Source: Fasciola hepatica | Lineage: Eukaryota; Platyhelminthes; Trematoda; Plagiorchiida; Fasciolidae | Assembly: GCA_948099385.1 (NCBI GenBank) | Contig: CANUEZ040000211.1 | Coordinates: forward strand, 898,501-962,500 | Direction of reading: 5' to 3' | DNA: 64,000 bases | Shown here: in pieces, positions 29,601 to 43,700 of the stretch | Layout of the letters: every line of letters starts with the position of its first letter | How positions within the stretch are numbered: the stretch's first letter is position 1 | Position numbers and translations under genes: made by a program | The notes under the pieces: model-generated | The model's database searches: none | Seen by the model: only the letters and a program-made list of their open reading frames with translations | What the model was told of the DNA's origin: nothing

Positions 29601-32600
29601 TTTGATGATTAGTGATTGAATATCGATGATCTATGATTGATGATTGATGATTGATGATTGAGGATTGATGGAAAATTATTGTTAATTGATGATTGATGTT
29701 TGATGATTGGTGATTGATGATTGATGATTGATGATTGGTGATTGATGATTGATGATTGATGCTTGATGTCTGGTGATTGATAATTGCTTATTGATGACTG
29801 ATGATTGATGATTGATGATTGATGATTGACGATTGATTGTTGATAATTGATCATTCTTGATTGATGATTGATAATTGATGATTGAAGATTGATGATTGAT
29901 GATTGATCATTGCTGATTTCTGATATCTGTTTGCTGTTTGATGATTGGTTATTGATGATTAATTATTGATGATTGACGATTGATGATCTGTGATTGATGA
30001 TTGTTGATTAGTGACTAATGTTCGATGATCTATTATTGATGACTGCTGATTGATGATTGATGATTGATGATTGATGATTGATGATTGATGATTGATGATT
30101 GATGATTGATGACTGATGATTGATGATTGATTTTTGATGATTGATGATTGACGATTGATGATTGACGATTGATGACTGATGATTGATGATTGATTATTGA
30201 TGATTGATGATTGACGATTGATGATTGACGATTGATGATTGATGATTGGTGATTAATGCTTAGTGATTTATCATTGAATATTGATGATTGATGATTGATA
30301 AATAATAACTGATGATTGATGACTGCGGATTAAGTAATGAAGTTTGGTGATTGTAGCTTGATGATTGATTTTTGATGATTGATATTTGATGATTGATTAT
30401 TGATGATTCGTGATGGACGATTGACTATTGATTATTGATTATTGATGATTGGTTATTGATGATTGATGATTGATGATTGATTATTGATGATTGACTTATG
30501 GTGATTGATAATTGATGATTGATGATTGGTAATTGGTTATTGGTGATTTATGATTCATGTATGAAACTTGATGATTGATGTTTGATTATTGTTGATTGAT
30601 ACTGGATCCGTGATGAGTGATGATTGATCATTTTTTATTGATGAGTGATGATTGATGATTGATGATTGATTATTGATGATTGATTTTTGATGATTGATGA
30701 TTGATTATTGATTATTGATTATTGTTGATTGATGGTTGATGATATATGATTGATGATTGATTATTGATGACTGATATATGATGATTGATGACTGGTGATT
30801 GATGATTGATGATTGATGTCTGCTGATTGATAGTGGAATATTGGTATTTGGTTATTGGTGTTTGATGATTTATTTATGATTATTGATGATTGTTTATTGA
30901 TGATTGATAATTGAGGTTTGATTATTGGTGTGTGATGATCGATGGTATATGATTGATGATTGATGATTGATGAATGAGGATTGATGAATAATTATTGATG
31001 ATTGATGATTGATATTTGATTATTGTTGATTGAGATTGGATCCGTGATGAGTGATGATTGATCATTTTTTATTGATGAGTGATGATTAGAGATTGATGGT
31101 TGATGATTGATGATTGATGGTTGATGATTGATGATTGATGATTGATGATAGATGATTGAGGATTGATGATTGATGATTGATGATTGATGATTGATGATTG
31201 ATGATTGATGATTGATGATTGATGATTGATGATTGATGATTGATGATTGACGACTGATGATCGATGATTGGTGATTGATGTTTGATGATTGATGATTGGT
31301 GATTGATGATTGAATATTGATGATTGATGATTGATATTTTGTGATTGATGATTGATGATTGAGGATTAAGTTTTGATGGTTGATGATTGTTGATTGATGA
31401 TTGATTTTTGATGATTGATATTTGATGATTGATGATTGATAAATGATGATTGACGATTGATTATTGATGATTGATTATTGATGATTGATGATTGAATATT
31501 GATGATTGATGATTGATGATTGATGATTGATGATTGATGATTGATGATTGACGAATAATGATTGATAGTTGATGATTGATGATTGGTAATTGGTTATTGG
31601 TGATTTATAATTCATATATGAAATTTGATGATTGATGTTTTATTATTGTTGATTGATACTGGATCCGTGATGAGTGATGATTGATCATTTTTTATTGATG
31701 ATTGATGAATGATGATTTATGACTAACCATTGATTATTGATGAGTGATGATTGATGGATGATGATTGATTATTGACGATTGATGTTTGACGACTGATGAT
31801 TGATGATTGATGATTGCTGATTGAATATTGATGATTGACTTTTGATGATTGATGATTGATTATTGATAACAGATGATTGATGATTGCTGATTAATTATTG
31901 GTGATTGATGATTGATGGTTGATTATTGATGATTGATATATGATGATTGATGATTGGTGATTGAAATTGATGATTGATAACACATGATTGATGGTGGTAT
32001 ATTAATAATTGGTTATTGGGGATTGATGATTTATTTATGAATATTGATTATTGATTTTTGATGATTGATGATTGATGTTTGATGATTAGTGATTGAAATC
32101 GATGTTCTGTGATTGATGATTGATGATTGATGAATCAGTATTGATGAAAAATTATTGATGATTGATGATTGATGTTTGATGATTGGTGATTGATTGTTGA
32201 TGATTGATGAATAATAATTGATGATTGATGACTGATGATTGACGACTGATGATTGATGATTGATGATTAATGATTGATGATTGATGATTGGTGATTGATG
32301 CATGATGATTGATGATTGATTATTGATGATTGATGATTGATGATTGACGATTGATTATTTATGATTGATGATTGATCATTTTTTATTGATGATTGATGAT
32401 TGATGATTGATGATTGGTGCTTGATGACTGGTGATTGATTATTGGTTATTGATAGTTGATGATTGATGATTGATGTTTGATGATTGACGATTGATTGTTG
32501 ATAATTGATCATTCTTGATTGATGATTGATAATTGATGATTGAAAATTGATGATTGATGATTGATCATTGCTGATTGCTGATATCTGTTTGCTGTTTGAT

Positions 32601-34780
32601 GATTGGTTATTGATGAATAATTATTGATGATTGACGATTGATGATTGGTGATTGATGATTGATGATTAGTGACTAATTTTCGATGATCTATTATTGATGA
32701 CTGCTGATTGATGATTGATGATTGATGATTGATGATTGATGATTGATGATTGATGATTGATGATTGATGACTGATGATTGATGATTGATTATTGATGATT
32801 GATGATTGACGATTGATGATTGACCATTGATAATTGATGATTGGTGATTAATGCTTAGTGATTTATCATTGAATATTGATGATTGATGATTGATAAATAT
32901 TGACTGATGATTGATGATTGCGGATTAAGTAATGAAGTTTGGTGATTGTAGCTTGATGATTGATTTTTGATGATTGATATTTGATGATTGATTATCGATG
33001 ATTGGTGATGGACGATTGATTATTGATTATTGATTATTGATGATTAATGATTGACGATTGATGATTGATGATTGATGATTGATGATTGAAGTATGGTGAT
33101 TGATAATTGATGATTGATAATTAGTAATTGGTTGTTGGTGATTTATGATTCATATATGAAACTTGATGATTAATGTTTGATTATTGTTGATTGATACTGG
33201 ATCCGTGATGAGTGATGATTGATCATTTTTTATTGATGAGTGATGATTGATGATTGATGATTGATTATTGATGATTGATTTTTGATGATTGATGATTGAT
33301 TATTGATTATTGATTATTGTTGATTGATGGTTGATGATATATGATTGATGATTGATTATTGATGACTGATATATGATGATTGATGACTGGTGATTGATGA
33401 TTGATGATTGATTTCTGCTGATTGATAGTGGAATATTGGTATTTGGTTATTGGTGTTTGATGATTTATTTATTTTTATTGATGATTGTTTATTGATGATT
33501 GATAATTGAGGTTTGATTATTGGTGTGTGATGATCGATGATATATGATTGATGATTGATGATTGATGAATGAGGAGTGATGAATAAATATTGATGATCGA
33601 TGATTGATATTTGATTATTGTTGATTGATATTGGATCCGTGATGAGTGATGATTGATCATTTTTTATTGATGAGTGATGATTAGTGATTGATGGTTGATG
33701 ATTGATGATTGATAATTGATGATTGATGATTGATGATTGATGATAGATGATTGAGGATTGATGATTGATGATTGATGATTGATGATTGATGATTGATGAT
33801 TGATGATTGCTGATTGCTGATTGATGATTGATGATTGACGACTGATGATCGATGATTGGTGATTGATGTTTGATGATTGATGATTGGTGATTGATGATTG
33901 AATATTGATGATTGATGATTGATATTTTGTGATTGATGATTGATGATTGAGGATTAAGTTTTGATGGTTGATGATTGTTGATTGATGATTGATTTTTGAT
34001 GATTGATATTTGATGATTGATGATTGATAAATGATGATTGACGATTGATTATTGATGATTGATTATTGATGATTGATGATTGAATATTGATGATTGATGA
34101 TCGATGATTGATGATTGATGATTGATGATTGATGATTGACGAATAATGATTGATAGTTGATGATTGATGATTGGTAATTGGTTATTGGTGATTTATAATT
34201 CATATATGAAATTTGATGATTGATGTTTTATTATTGTTGATTGATACTGGATCCGTGATGAGTGATGATTGATCATTTTTTATTGATGATTGATGAATGA
34301 TGATTTATGACTAACCATTGATTATTGATGAGTGATGATTGATGGATGATGATTGATTATTGACGATTGATGTTTGACGACTGATGATTGATGATTGATG
34401 ATTGCTGATTGAATATTGATGATTGACTTTTGATGATTGATGATTGATTATTGATAACAGATGATTGATGATTGCTAATTAATTATTGGTGATTGATGAT
34501 TGATGGTTGATTATTGATGATTGATATATGATGATTGATGATTGGTGATTGAAGATTGATGATTGATAACAGATGATTGATGGTGGTATATTAATAATTG
34601 GTTATTGGGGATTGATGATTTATTTATGAATATTGATTATTGATTATTGATGATTGATGCTTGATGTTTGATGATTAGTGATTGAAATCGATGTTCTGTG
34701 ATTGATGATTGATGATTGATGAATCAGTATTGATGAAAAATTATTGATGATTGATGATTGATGTTTGATGATTGGTGATG
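29600..34780. repeat. 2.6-kb tandem duplication
   Basis: Landmarks pair at an offset near 2.6 kb. GATATCTGTTTGCTG at 29932 and 32580 gives 2648. GCGGATTAAGTAATGAAG at about 30325 and 32920 gives 2595. GGATCC at 30604/33199, 31038/33633 and 31661/34249 gives 2595, 2595 and 2588. GGTGGTATATTAATAATTGG at about 31993 and 34582 gives 2589. Copy 1 is roughly 29.6-32.2 kb and copy 2 roughly 32.2-34.8 kb. The copies share unusual strings found nowhere else in the window, such as GATATC, so this is a local duplication within the right family. Confidence 0.85.
32373..32392. repeat. Orphan TGATCA/T-tract box without GGATCC
   Basis: TGATCATTTTTTATTGATGA is present here, but upstream lie ordinary heptamers instead of GGATCCGTGATGAGTG. 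It is the only copy I noticed that is separated from the GGATCC half. It shows that the two halves of the box can part, or that this copy arrived by a partial exchange. Confidence 0.7.
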
Positions 34781-37700
34781 GATGATTGATGATTGGTGAT
34801 TGATGGTTGATGACTGATGATTGTTGATTGATGATTGATGATTGAAGATTGCTGATAGATGATTGAGAATTGATGATTGATTATTGATGATTGATGATTG
34901 ATGATTGATGATCGATGATTCATGATTGATGATTGATGATTGATAATTGATGGATGATGATTGACGATTGATTATTAATGATTGATTATTGATAATTGAT
35001 GATTGAATATTTATGATTGATAATTGATGATTGAAAATTGAAGATTGATAATAAATGATTCATGATTATTGATTGATGATTGATGATTAATGATTGAAGA
35101 TTGATGATTGATGAATAGTGATTGATGATCGATGATCTATGGTCCATGATTGATGATTGATGCTTGATGACTGATGATTGATGATTCATGATTGGTGATT
35201 GATTATCGATGATTGATGATTGACATTGGAATATTGATATTTGATTATTCATTATTGTTGATTGATGATTGAAAATTGATGATTGACTATTGATGATTGA
35301 TGATTGATAATTGAGGTTTGATTATTGGTGTGTGATGATCGATGATATATGATTGATGATTGATGATTGATGAATGAGGAGTGACGAATAATTATTGATG
35401 ATCGATGATTGATATTTGATTATTGTTGATTGATATTGGATCCGTGATGAGTGATGATTGATCATTTTTTATTGATGAGTGATGATTAGTGATTGATGGT
35501 TGATGATTGATGATTGATAATTGATGATTGATGATTGATGATTGATGATAGATGATTGATGATTGATGATTGATGATTGATGATTGATGATTGATGATTG
35601 ATGATTGATGATTGATGATTGATGATTGCTGATTGATGTTTGATGATTGATGATTGGTGATTGATGGTTGAATATTGATGATTGATGATTGATATTTTGT
35701 GATTGATGATTGATGATTGAGGATTAAGTTTTGATGGTTGATGATTGTTGATTGATGATTGATTTTTGATGATTGATATTTGATGATTGATGATTGATAA
35801 ATGATGATTGACGATTGATTATTGATGATTGATTATTGATGATTGATGATTGAATATTGATGATTGATGATTGATGATTGATGATTGATGATTGATGATT
35901 GACGAATAATGATTCATAGTTGATGATTGATGATTGGTAATTGGTTATTGGTGATTTATAATTCATATATGAAATTTGGTGATTGATGTTTTATTATTGT
36001 TGATTGATACTGGATCCGTGATGAGTGATGATTGATCATTTTTTATTGATGATTGATGAATGATGATTTATGACTAACCATTGATTATTGATGAGTGATG
36101 ATTGATGGATGATGATTGATTATTGACGATTGATGTTTGACGACTGATGATTGATGATTGATGATTGCTGATTGAATATTGATGATTGACTTTTGATGAT
36201 TGATGATTGATTATTGATAACAGATGATTGATGATTGCTAATTAATTATTGGTGATTGATGATCGATGGTTGATTATTGATGATTGATATATGATGATTG
36301 ATGATTGGTGATTGAAGATTGATGATTGATAACAGATGATTGATGGTGGTATATTAATAATTGGTTATTGGGGATTGATGATTTATTTATGAATATTGAT
36401 TATTGATTATTGATGATTGATGCTTGATGTTTGATGATTAGTGATTGAAATCGATGTTCTGTGATTGATGATTGATGATTGATGAATCAGTATTGATGAA
36501 AAATTATTGATGATTGATGATTGATGTTTGATGATTGGTGATGGATGATTGATGATTGGTGATTGATGGTTGATGACTGATGATTGTTGATTGATGATTG
36601 ATGATTGAAGATTGCTGATAGATGATTGAGAATTGATGATTGATTATTGATGATTGATGATTGATGATTGATGATCGATGATTCATGATTGATGATTGAT
36701 GATTGATAATTGATGGATGATGATTGACGATTGATTATTAATGATTGATTATTGATAATTGATGATTGAATATTTATGATTGATAATTGATGATTGAAAA
36801 TTGAAGATTGATAATAAATGATTCATGATTATTGATTGATGATTGATGATTAATGATTGAAGATTGATGATTGATGAATGGTGATTGATGATCGATGATC
36901 TATGGTCCATGATTGATGATTGATGCTTGATGACTGATGATTGATGATTCATGATTGGTGATTGATTATCGATGATTGATGATTGACATTGGAATATTGA
37001 TATTTGATTATTCATTATTGTTGATTGATGATTGAAAATTGATGATTGACTATTGATGATTGATGATTGATAATTGAGGTTTGATTATTGGTGTGTGATG
37101 ATCGATGATATATGATTGATGATTGATGATTGATGAATGAGGAGTGACGAATAAATATTGATGATCGATGATTGATATTTGATTATTGTTGATTGATATT
37201 GGATCCGTGATGAGTGATGATTGATCATTTTTTATTGATGAGTGATGATTAGTGATTGATGGTTGATGATTGATGATTGATAATTGATGATTGATGATTG
37301 ATGATTGATGATAGATGAGTGATGATTGATGATTGATGATTGATGATTGATGATTGATGATTGATGATTGATGATTGATGATTGATGATTGCTGATTGCT
37401 GATTGATGATTGATGATTGACGACTGATGATCGATGATTGGTGATTGATGTTTGATGATTGATGATTGGTGATTGATGGTTGAATATTGATGATTGATGA
37501 TTGATATTTTGTGATTGATGATTGATGATTGAGGATTAAGTTTTGATGGTTGATGATTGTTGATTGATGATTGATTTTTGATGATTGATATTTGATGATT
37601 GATGATTGATAAATGATGATTGACGATTGATTATTGATGATTGATTATTGATGATTGATGATTGAATATTGATGATTGATGATTGATGATTGATGATTGA

Positions 37701-40700
37701 TGATTGACGAATAATGATTGATAGTTGATGATTGATGATTGGTAATTGGTTATTGGTGATTTATAATTCATATATGAAATTTGATGATTGATGTTTTATT
37801 ATTGTTGATTGATACTGGATCCGTGATGAGTGATGATTGATCATTTTTTATTGATGATTGATGAATGATGATTTATGACTAACCATTGATTATTGATGAG
37901 TGATGATTGATGGATGATGATTGATTATTGACGATTGATGTTTGACGATTGATGATTGATGATTGATGATTGCTGATTGAATATTGATGATTGACTTTGA
38001 TGATTGATGATTGATTATTGATAACAGATGATTGATGATTGCTGATTAATTATTGGTGATTGATGATTGATGGTTGATTATTGATGATTGATATATGATG
38101 ATTGATGATTGGTGATTGAAGATTGATGATTGATAACAGATGATTGATGGTGGTATATTAATAATTGGTTCTTGGGGATTGATGATTTATTTATGAATAT
38201 TGATTATTGATTTTTGATGATTGATGATTGATGTTTGATGACTAGTGATTGAAATCGATGTTCTGTGGATGATGATTGATGATTGATGAATCAGTATTGA
38301 TGAAAAATTATTGATGATTGATGATTGATGTTTGATGATTGGTGATGGTTGATTGATGATTGGTGATTGATGATTGATGATTGATTATTGAAGATTGATG
38401 ATTGAGAAATGATGATTGATGATTGATGATTGATGATTGACGATTGATGATCGATGATTCATGATTGATGATTGATGATTGATAATTGATGGATGATGAT
38501 TGACGATTGATTATTAATGATTGATTATTGATAATTGATGATTGAATATTTATGATTGATAATTGATGATTGAAAATTGAAGATTGATAATAAATGATTC
38601 ATGATTATTGATTGATGATTGATGAATAATGATTGAAGATTGATGATTGATGAATGGTGATTGATGATCGATGATCTATGGTCCATGATTGATGATTGAT
38701 GCTTGATGATTGATGATTGGTGATTGAAGATTGATGATTGATAACAGATGATTGATGGTGTTATATTAATTATTGGTTATTGGGGATTGATGATTTATTT
38801 ATGAATATTGATTATTGATTTTTGATGGTTGATGATTGATGTTTGATGATTAGTGATTGAAATCGATGTTCTGTGATTGATGATTGATGATTGATGAATC
38901 AGTATTGATGAAAAATTATTGATGATTGATGATTGATGTTTGATGATTGGTGATGGATGATTGATGATTGGTGATTGATGGTTGATGACTGATGATTGGC
39001 GATTGATGATTGATGATTGAAGATTGCTGATAGATGATTGATGATTGACGTATGGTGATTGATAATTGATGATTGATGATTGGTAATTGGTTATTGGTGA
39101 TTTATGATTCATGTATGATACTTGATGATTGATGTTTGATTATTGTTGATTGATACTGGATCCGTGATGAGTGATGATTGATCATTTTTTATTGATGAGT
39201 GATGATTGATGATTGATGATTGATTATTGATGATTGATTTTTGATGATTGATGATTGATTATTGAATATTGATTATTGTTGATTGATGGTTGATGATATA
39301 TGATTGATGATTGATTATTGATGACTGATATATGATGATTGATGACTGGTGATTGATGATTGATGATTGATGTCTGCTGATTGATAGTGGAATATTGGTA
39401 TTTGGTTATTGGTGTTTGATGATTTATTTATGATTATTGATGATTGTTTATTGATGATTGATAATTGAGGTTTGATTATTGGTGTGTGATGATCGATGAT
39501 ATATGATTGATGATTGATGATTGATGAATGAGGATTGATGAATAATTATTGATGATTGATGGTTGATATTTGATTATTGTTGATTGATATTGGATCCGTG
39601 ATGAGTGATGATTGATCATTTTTTATTGATGAGTGATGATTAGTGAATGATGGTTGATGATTGATGATTGATAATTGATGACTGATGATTGATGATTGAT
39701 GATTGATGATTGATGATTGATGATTGATGATTGATGATTGATGATTGATGATTGATGATTGATGATTGATGATTGATGATTGATGATTGATGATTGATGA
39801 TTGATGATTGATGATTGATGTTTGATGATTGATGATTGATGATTGATGATTGATGATTGATGATTGATGATTGATGATTGACGACTGATGATCGATGATT
39901 GGTGATTGATGTTTGATGATTGATGATTGGTGATTGATGATTGAATATTGATGATTGATGATTGATATTTTGTGATTGATGATTGATGATTGAGGATTAA
40001 GTTTTGATGGTTGATGATTGTTGATTGATGATTGATTTTTGATGATTGATATTTGATGATTGATGATTGATAAATGATGATTGACGATTGATTATTGATG
40101 ATTGATTATTGATGATTGATGATTGAATATTGATGATTGATGATCGATGATTGACGATTGATGATTGATAATTGATGACTGATGATTGGTAATTGGTTAT
40201 TGGTGATTTATAATTCATATATGAAATTTGATGATTGATGTTTTATTATTGTTGATTGATACTGGATCCGTGATGAGTGATGATTGATCATTTTTTATTG
40301 ATGATTGATGAATGATGATTTATGACTAACCATTGATTATTGATGAGTGATGATTGATGGATGATGATTGATTATTGACGATTGATGTTTGACGACTGAT
40401 GATTGATGATTGATGATTGCTGATTGAATATTGATGATTGACTTTTGATGATTGATGATTGATTATTGATAACAGATGATTGATGATTGCTGATTAATTA
40501 TTGGTGATTGATGATTGATGGTTGATTATTGATGATTGATATATGATGATTGATGATTGGTGATTGAAGATTGATGATTGATAACAGATGATTGATGGTG
40601 GTATATTAATAATTGGTTATTGGGGATTGATGATTTATTTATGAATATTGATTATTGATTTTTGATGATTGATGATTGATGTTTGATGATTAGTGATTGA

Positions 40701-43700
40701 AATCGATGTTCTGTGATTGATGATTGATGATTGATGAATCAGTATTGATGAAAAATTATTGATGATTGATGATTGATGTTTGATGATTGGTGATGGATGA
40801 TTGATGATTGGTGATTGATGGTTGATGACTGATGATTGTTGATTGATGATTGATGATTGAAGATTGCTGATAGATGATTGAGAATTGATGATTGATTATT
40901 GATGATTGATGAATGATGATTGATGATCGATGATTCATGATTGATGATTGATGATTGATAATTGATGGATGATGATTGACGATTGATTAATAATGATTGA
41001 TTATTGATAATTGATGATTGAATATTTATGATTGATAATTGATGATTGAAAATTGAAGATTGATAATAAATGATTCATGATTATTGATTGATGATTGATG
41101 ATTAATGATTGAAGATTGATGATTGATGAATGGTGATTGATGATCGATGATCTATGGTCCATGATTGATGATTGATGCTTGATGACTGATGATTGATGAT
41201 TCATGATTGGTGATTGATTATCGATGATTGATGATTGACATTGGAATATTGATATTTGATTATTCATTATTGTTGATTGATGATTGAAAATTGATGATTG
41301 ACTATTGATGATTGATGATTGATAATTGAGGTTTGATTATTGGTGTGTGATAATCGATGATATATGATTGATGATTGATGATTGATGAATGAGGAGTGAC
41401 GAATAATTATTGATTATCGATGATTGATATTTGATTATTGTTGATTGATATTGGATCCGTGATGAGTGATGATTGATCATTTTTTATTGATGAGTGATGA
41501 TTAGTGATTGATGGTTGATGATTGATGATTGATAATTGATGATTGATGATTGATGATTGATGATAGATGATTGAGGATTGATGATTAATGATTGATGATT
41601 GATGATTGATGATTGATGATTGATGATTGATGATTGATGATTGATGATTGATGATTGATGATTGACGACTGATGATCGATGATTGGTGATTGATGTTTGA
41701 TGATTGATGATTGGTGATTGATGATTGAATATTGATGATTGATGATTGATATTTTGTGATTGATGATTGATGATTGAGGATTAAGTTTTGATGGTTGATG
41801 ATTGTTGATTGATGATTGATTTTTGATGATTGATATTTGATGATTGATGATTGATAAATGATGATTGACGATTGATTATTGATGATTGATTATTGATGAT
41901 TGATGATTGAATATTGATGATTGGTGATTGATGATTGATGATTGATGATTGATGATTGACGAATAATGATTGATAGTTGATGATTGATGATTGGTAATTG
42001 GTTATTGGTGATTTATAATTCATATATGAAATTTGATGATTGATGTTTTATTATTGTTGATTGATACTGGATCCGTGATGAGTGATGATTGATCATTTTT
42101 TATTGATGATTGATGAATGATGATTTATGACTAACCATTGATTATTGATGAGTGATGATTGATGGATTATGATTGATTATTGACGATTGATGTTTGACGA
42201 CTGATGATTGATGATTGATGATTGCTGATTGAATATTGATGATTGACTTTTGATGATTGATGGTTGATTATTGATAACAGATGATTGATGATTGCTAATT
42301 AATTATTGGTGATTGATGATTGATGGTTGATTATTGATGATTGATATATGATGATTGATGATTGGTGATTGAAGATTGATGATTGATAACAGATGATTGA
42401 TGGTGGTATATTAATAATTGATTATTGGGGATTGATGATTTATTTATGAATATTGATTATTGATTATTGATGATTGATGCTTGATGTTTGATGATTAGTG
42501 ATTGAAATCGATGTTCTGTGATTGATGATTGATGATTGATGAATCAGTATTGATGAAAAATTATTGATGATTGATGATTGATGTTTGATGATTGGTGATG
42601 GATGATTGATGATTGGTGATTGATGGTTGATGACTGATGATTGTTGATTGATGATTGATGATTGAAGATTGCTGATAGATGATTGAGAATTGATGATTGA
42701 TTATTGATGATTGATGATTGATGATTGATGATCGATGATTCATGATTGATGATTGATGATTGATAATTGATGGATGATGATTGACGATTGATTATTAATG
42801 ATTGATTATTGATAATTGATGATTGAATATTTATGATTGATAATTGATGATTGAAAATTGAAGATTGATAATAAATGATTCATGATTATTGATTGATGAT
42901 TGATGATTAATGATTGAAGATTGATGATTGATGAATGGTGATTGATGATCGATGATCTATGGTCCATGATTGATGATTGATGCTTGATGACTGATGATTG
43001 ATGATTCATGATTGGTGATTGATTATCGATGATTGATGATTGACATTGGAATATTGATATTTGATTATTCATTATTGTTGATTGATGATTGAAAATTGAT
43101 GATTGACTATTGATGATTGATGATTGATAATTGAGGTTTGATTATTGGTGTGTGATGATCGATGATATATGATTGATGATTGATGATTGATGAATGAGGA
43201 GTGACGAATAATTATTGATGATCGATGATTGATATTTGATTATTGTTGATTGATATTGGATCCGTGATGAGTGATGATTGATCATTTTTTATTGATGAGT
43301 GATGATTAGTGATTGATGGTTGATGATTGATGATTGATAATTGATGATTGATGATTGATGATTGATGATAGATGATTGATGATTGATGATTGATGATTGA
43401 TGATTGATGATTGATGATTGATGATTGATGATTGATGATTGATGATTGATGATTGCTGATTGATGATTGATGATTGACGACTGATGATCGATGATTGGTG
43501 ATTGATGTTTGATGATTGATGATTGGTGATTGATGGTTGAATATTGATGATTGATGATTGATATTTTGTGATTGATGATTGATGATTGAGGATTAAGTTT
43601 TGATGGTTGATGATTGTTGATTGATGATTGATTTTTGATGATTGATATTTGATGATTGATGATTGATAAATGATGATTGACGATTGATTATTGATGATTG

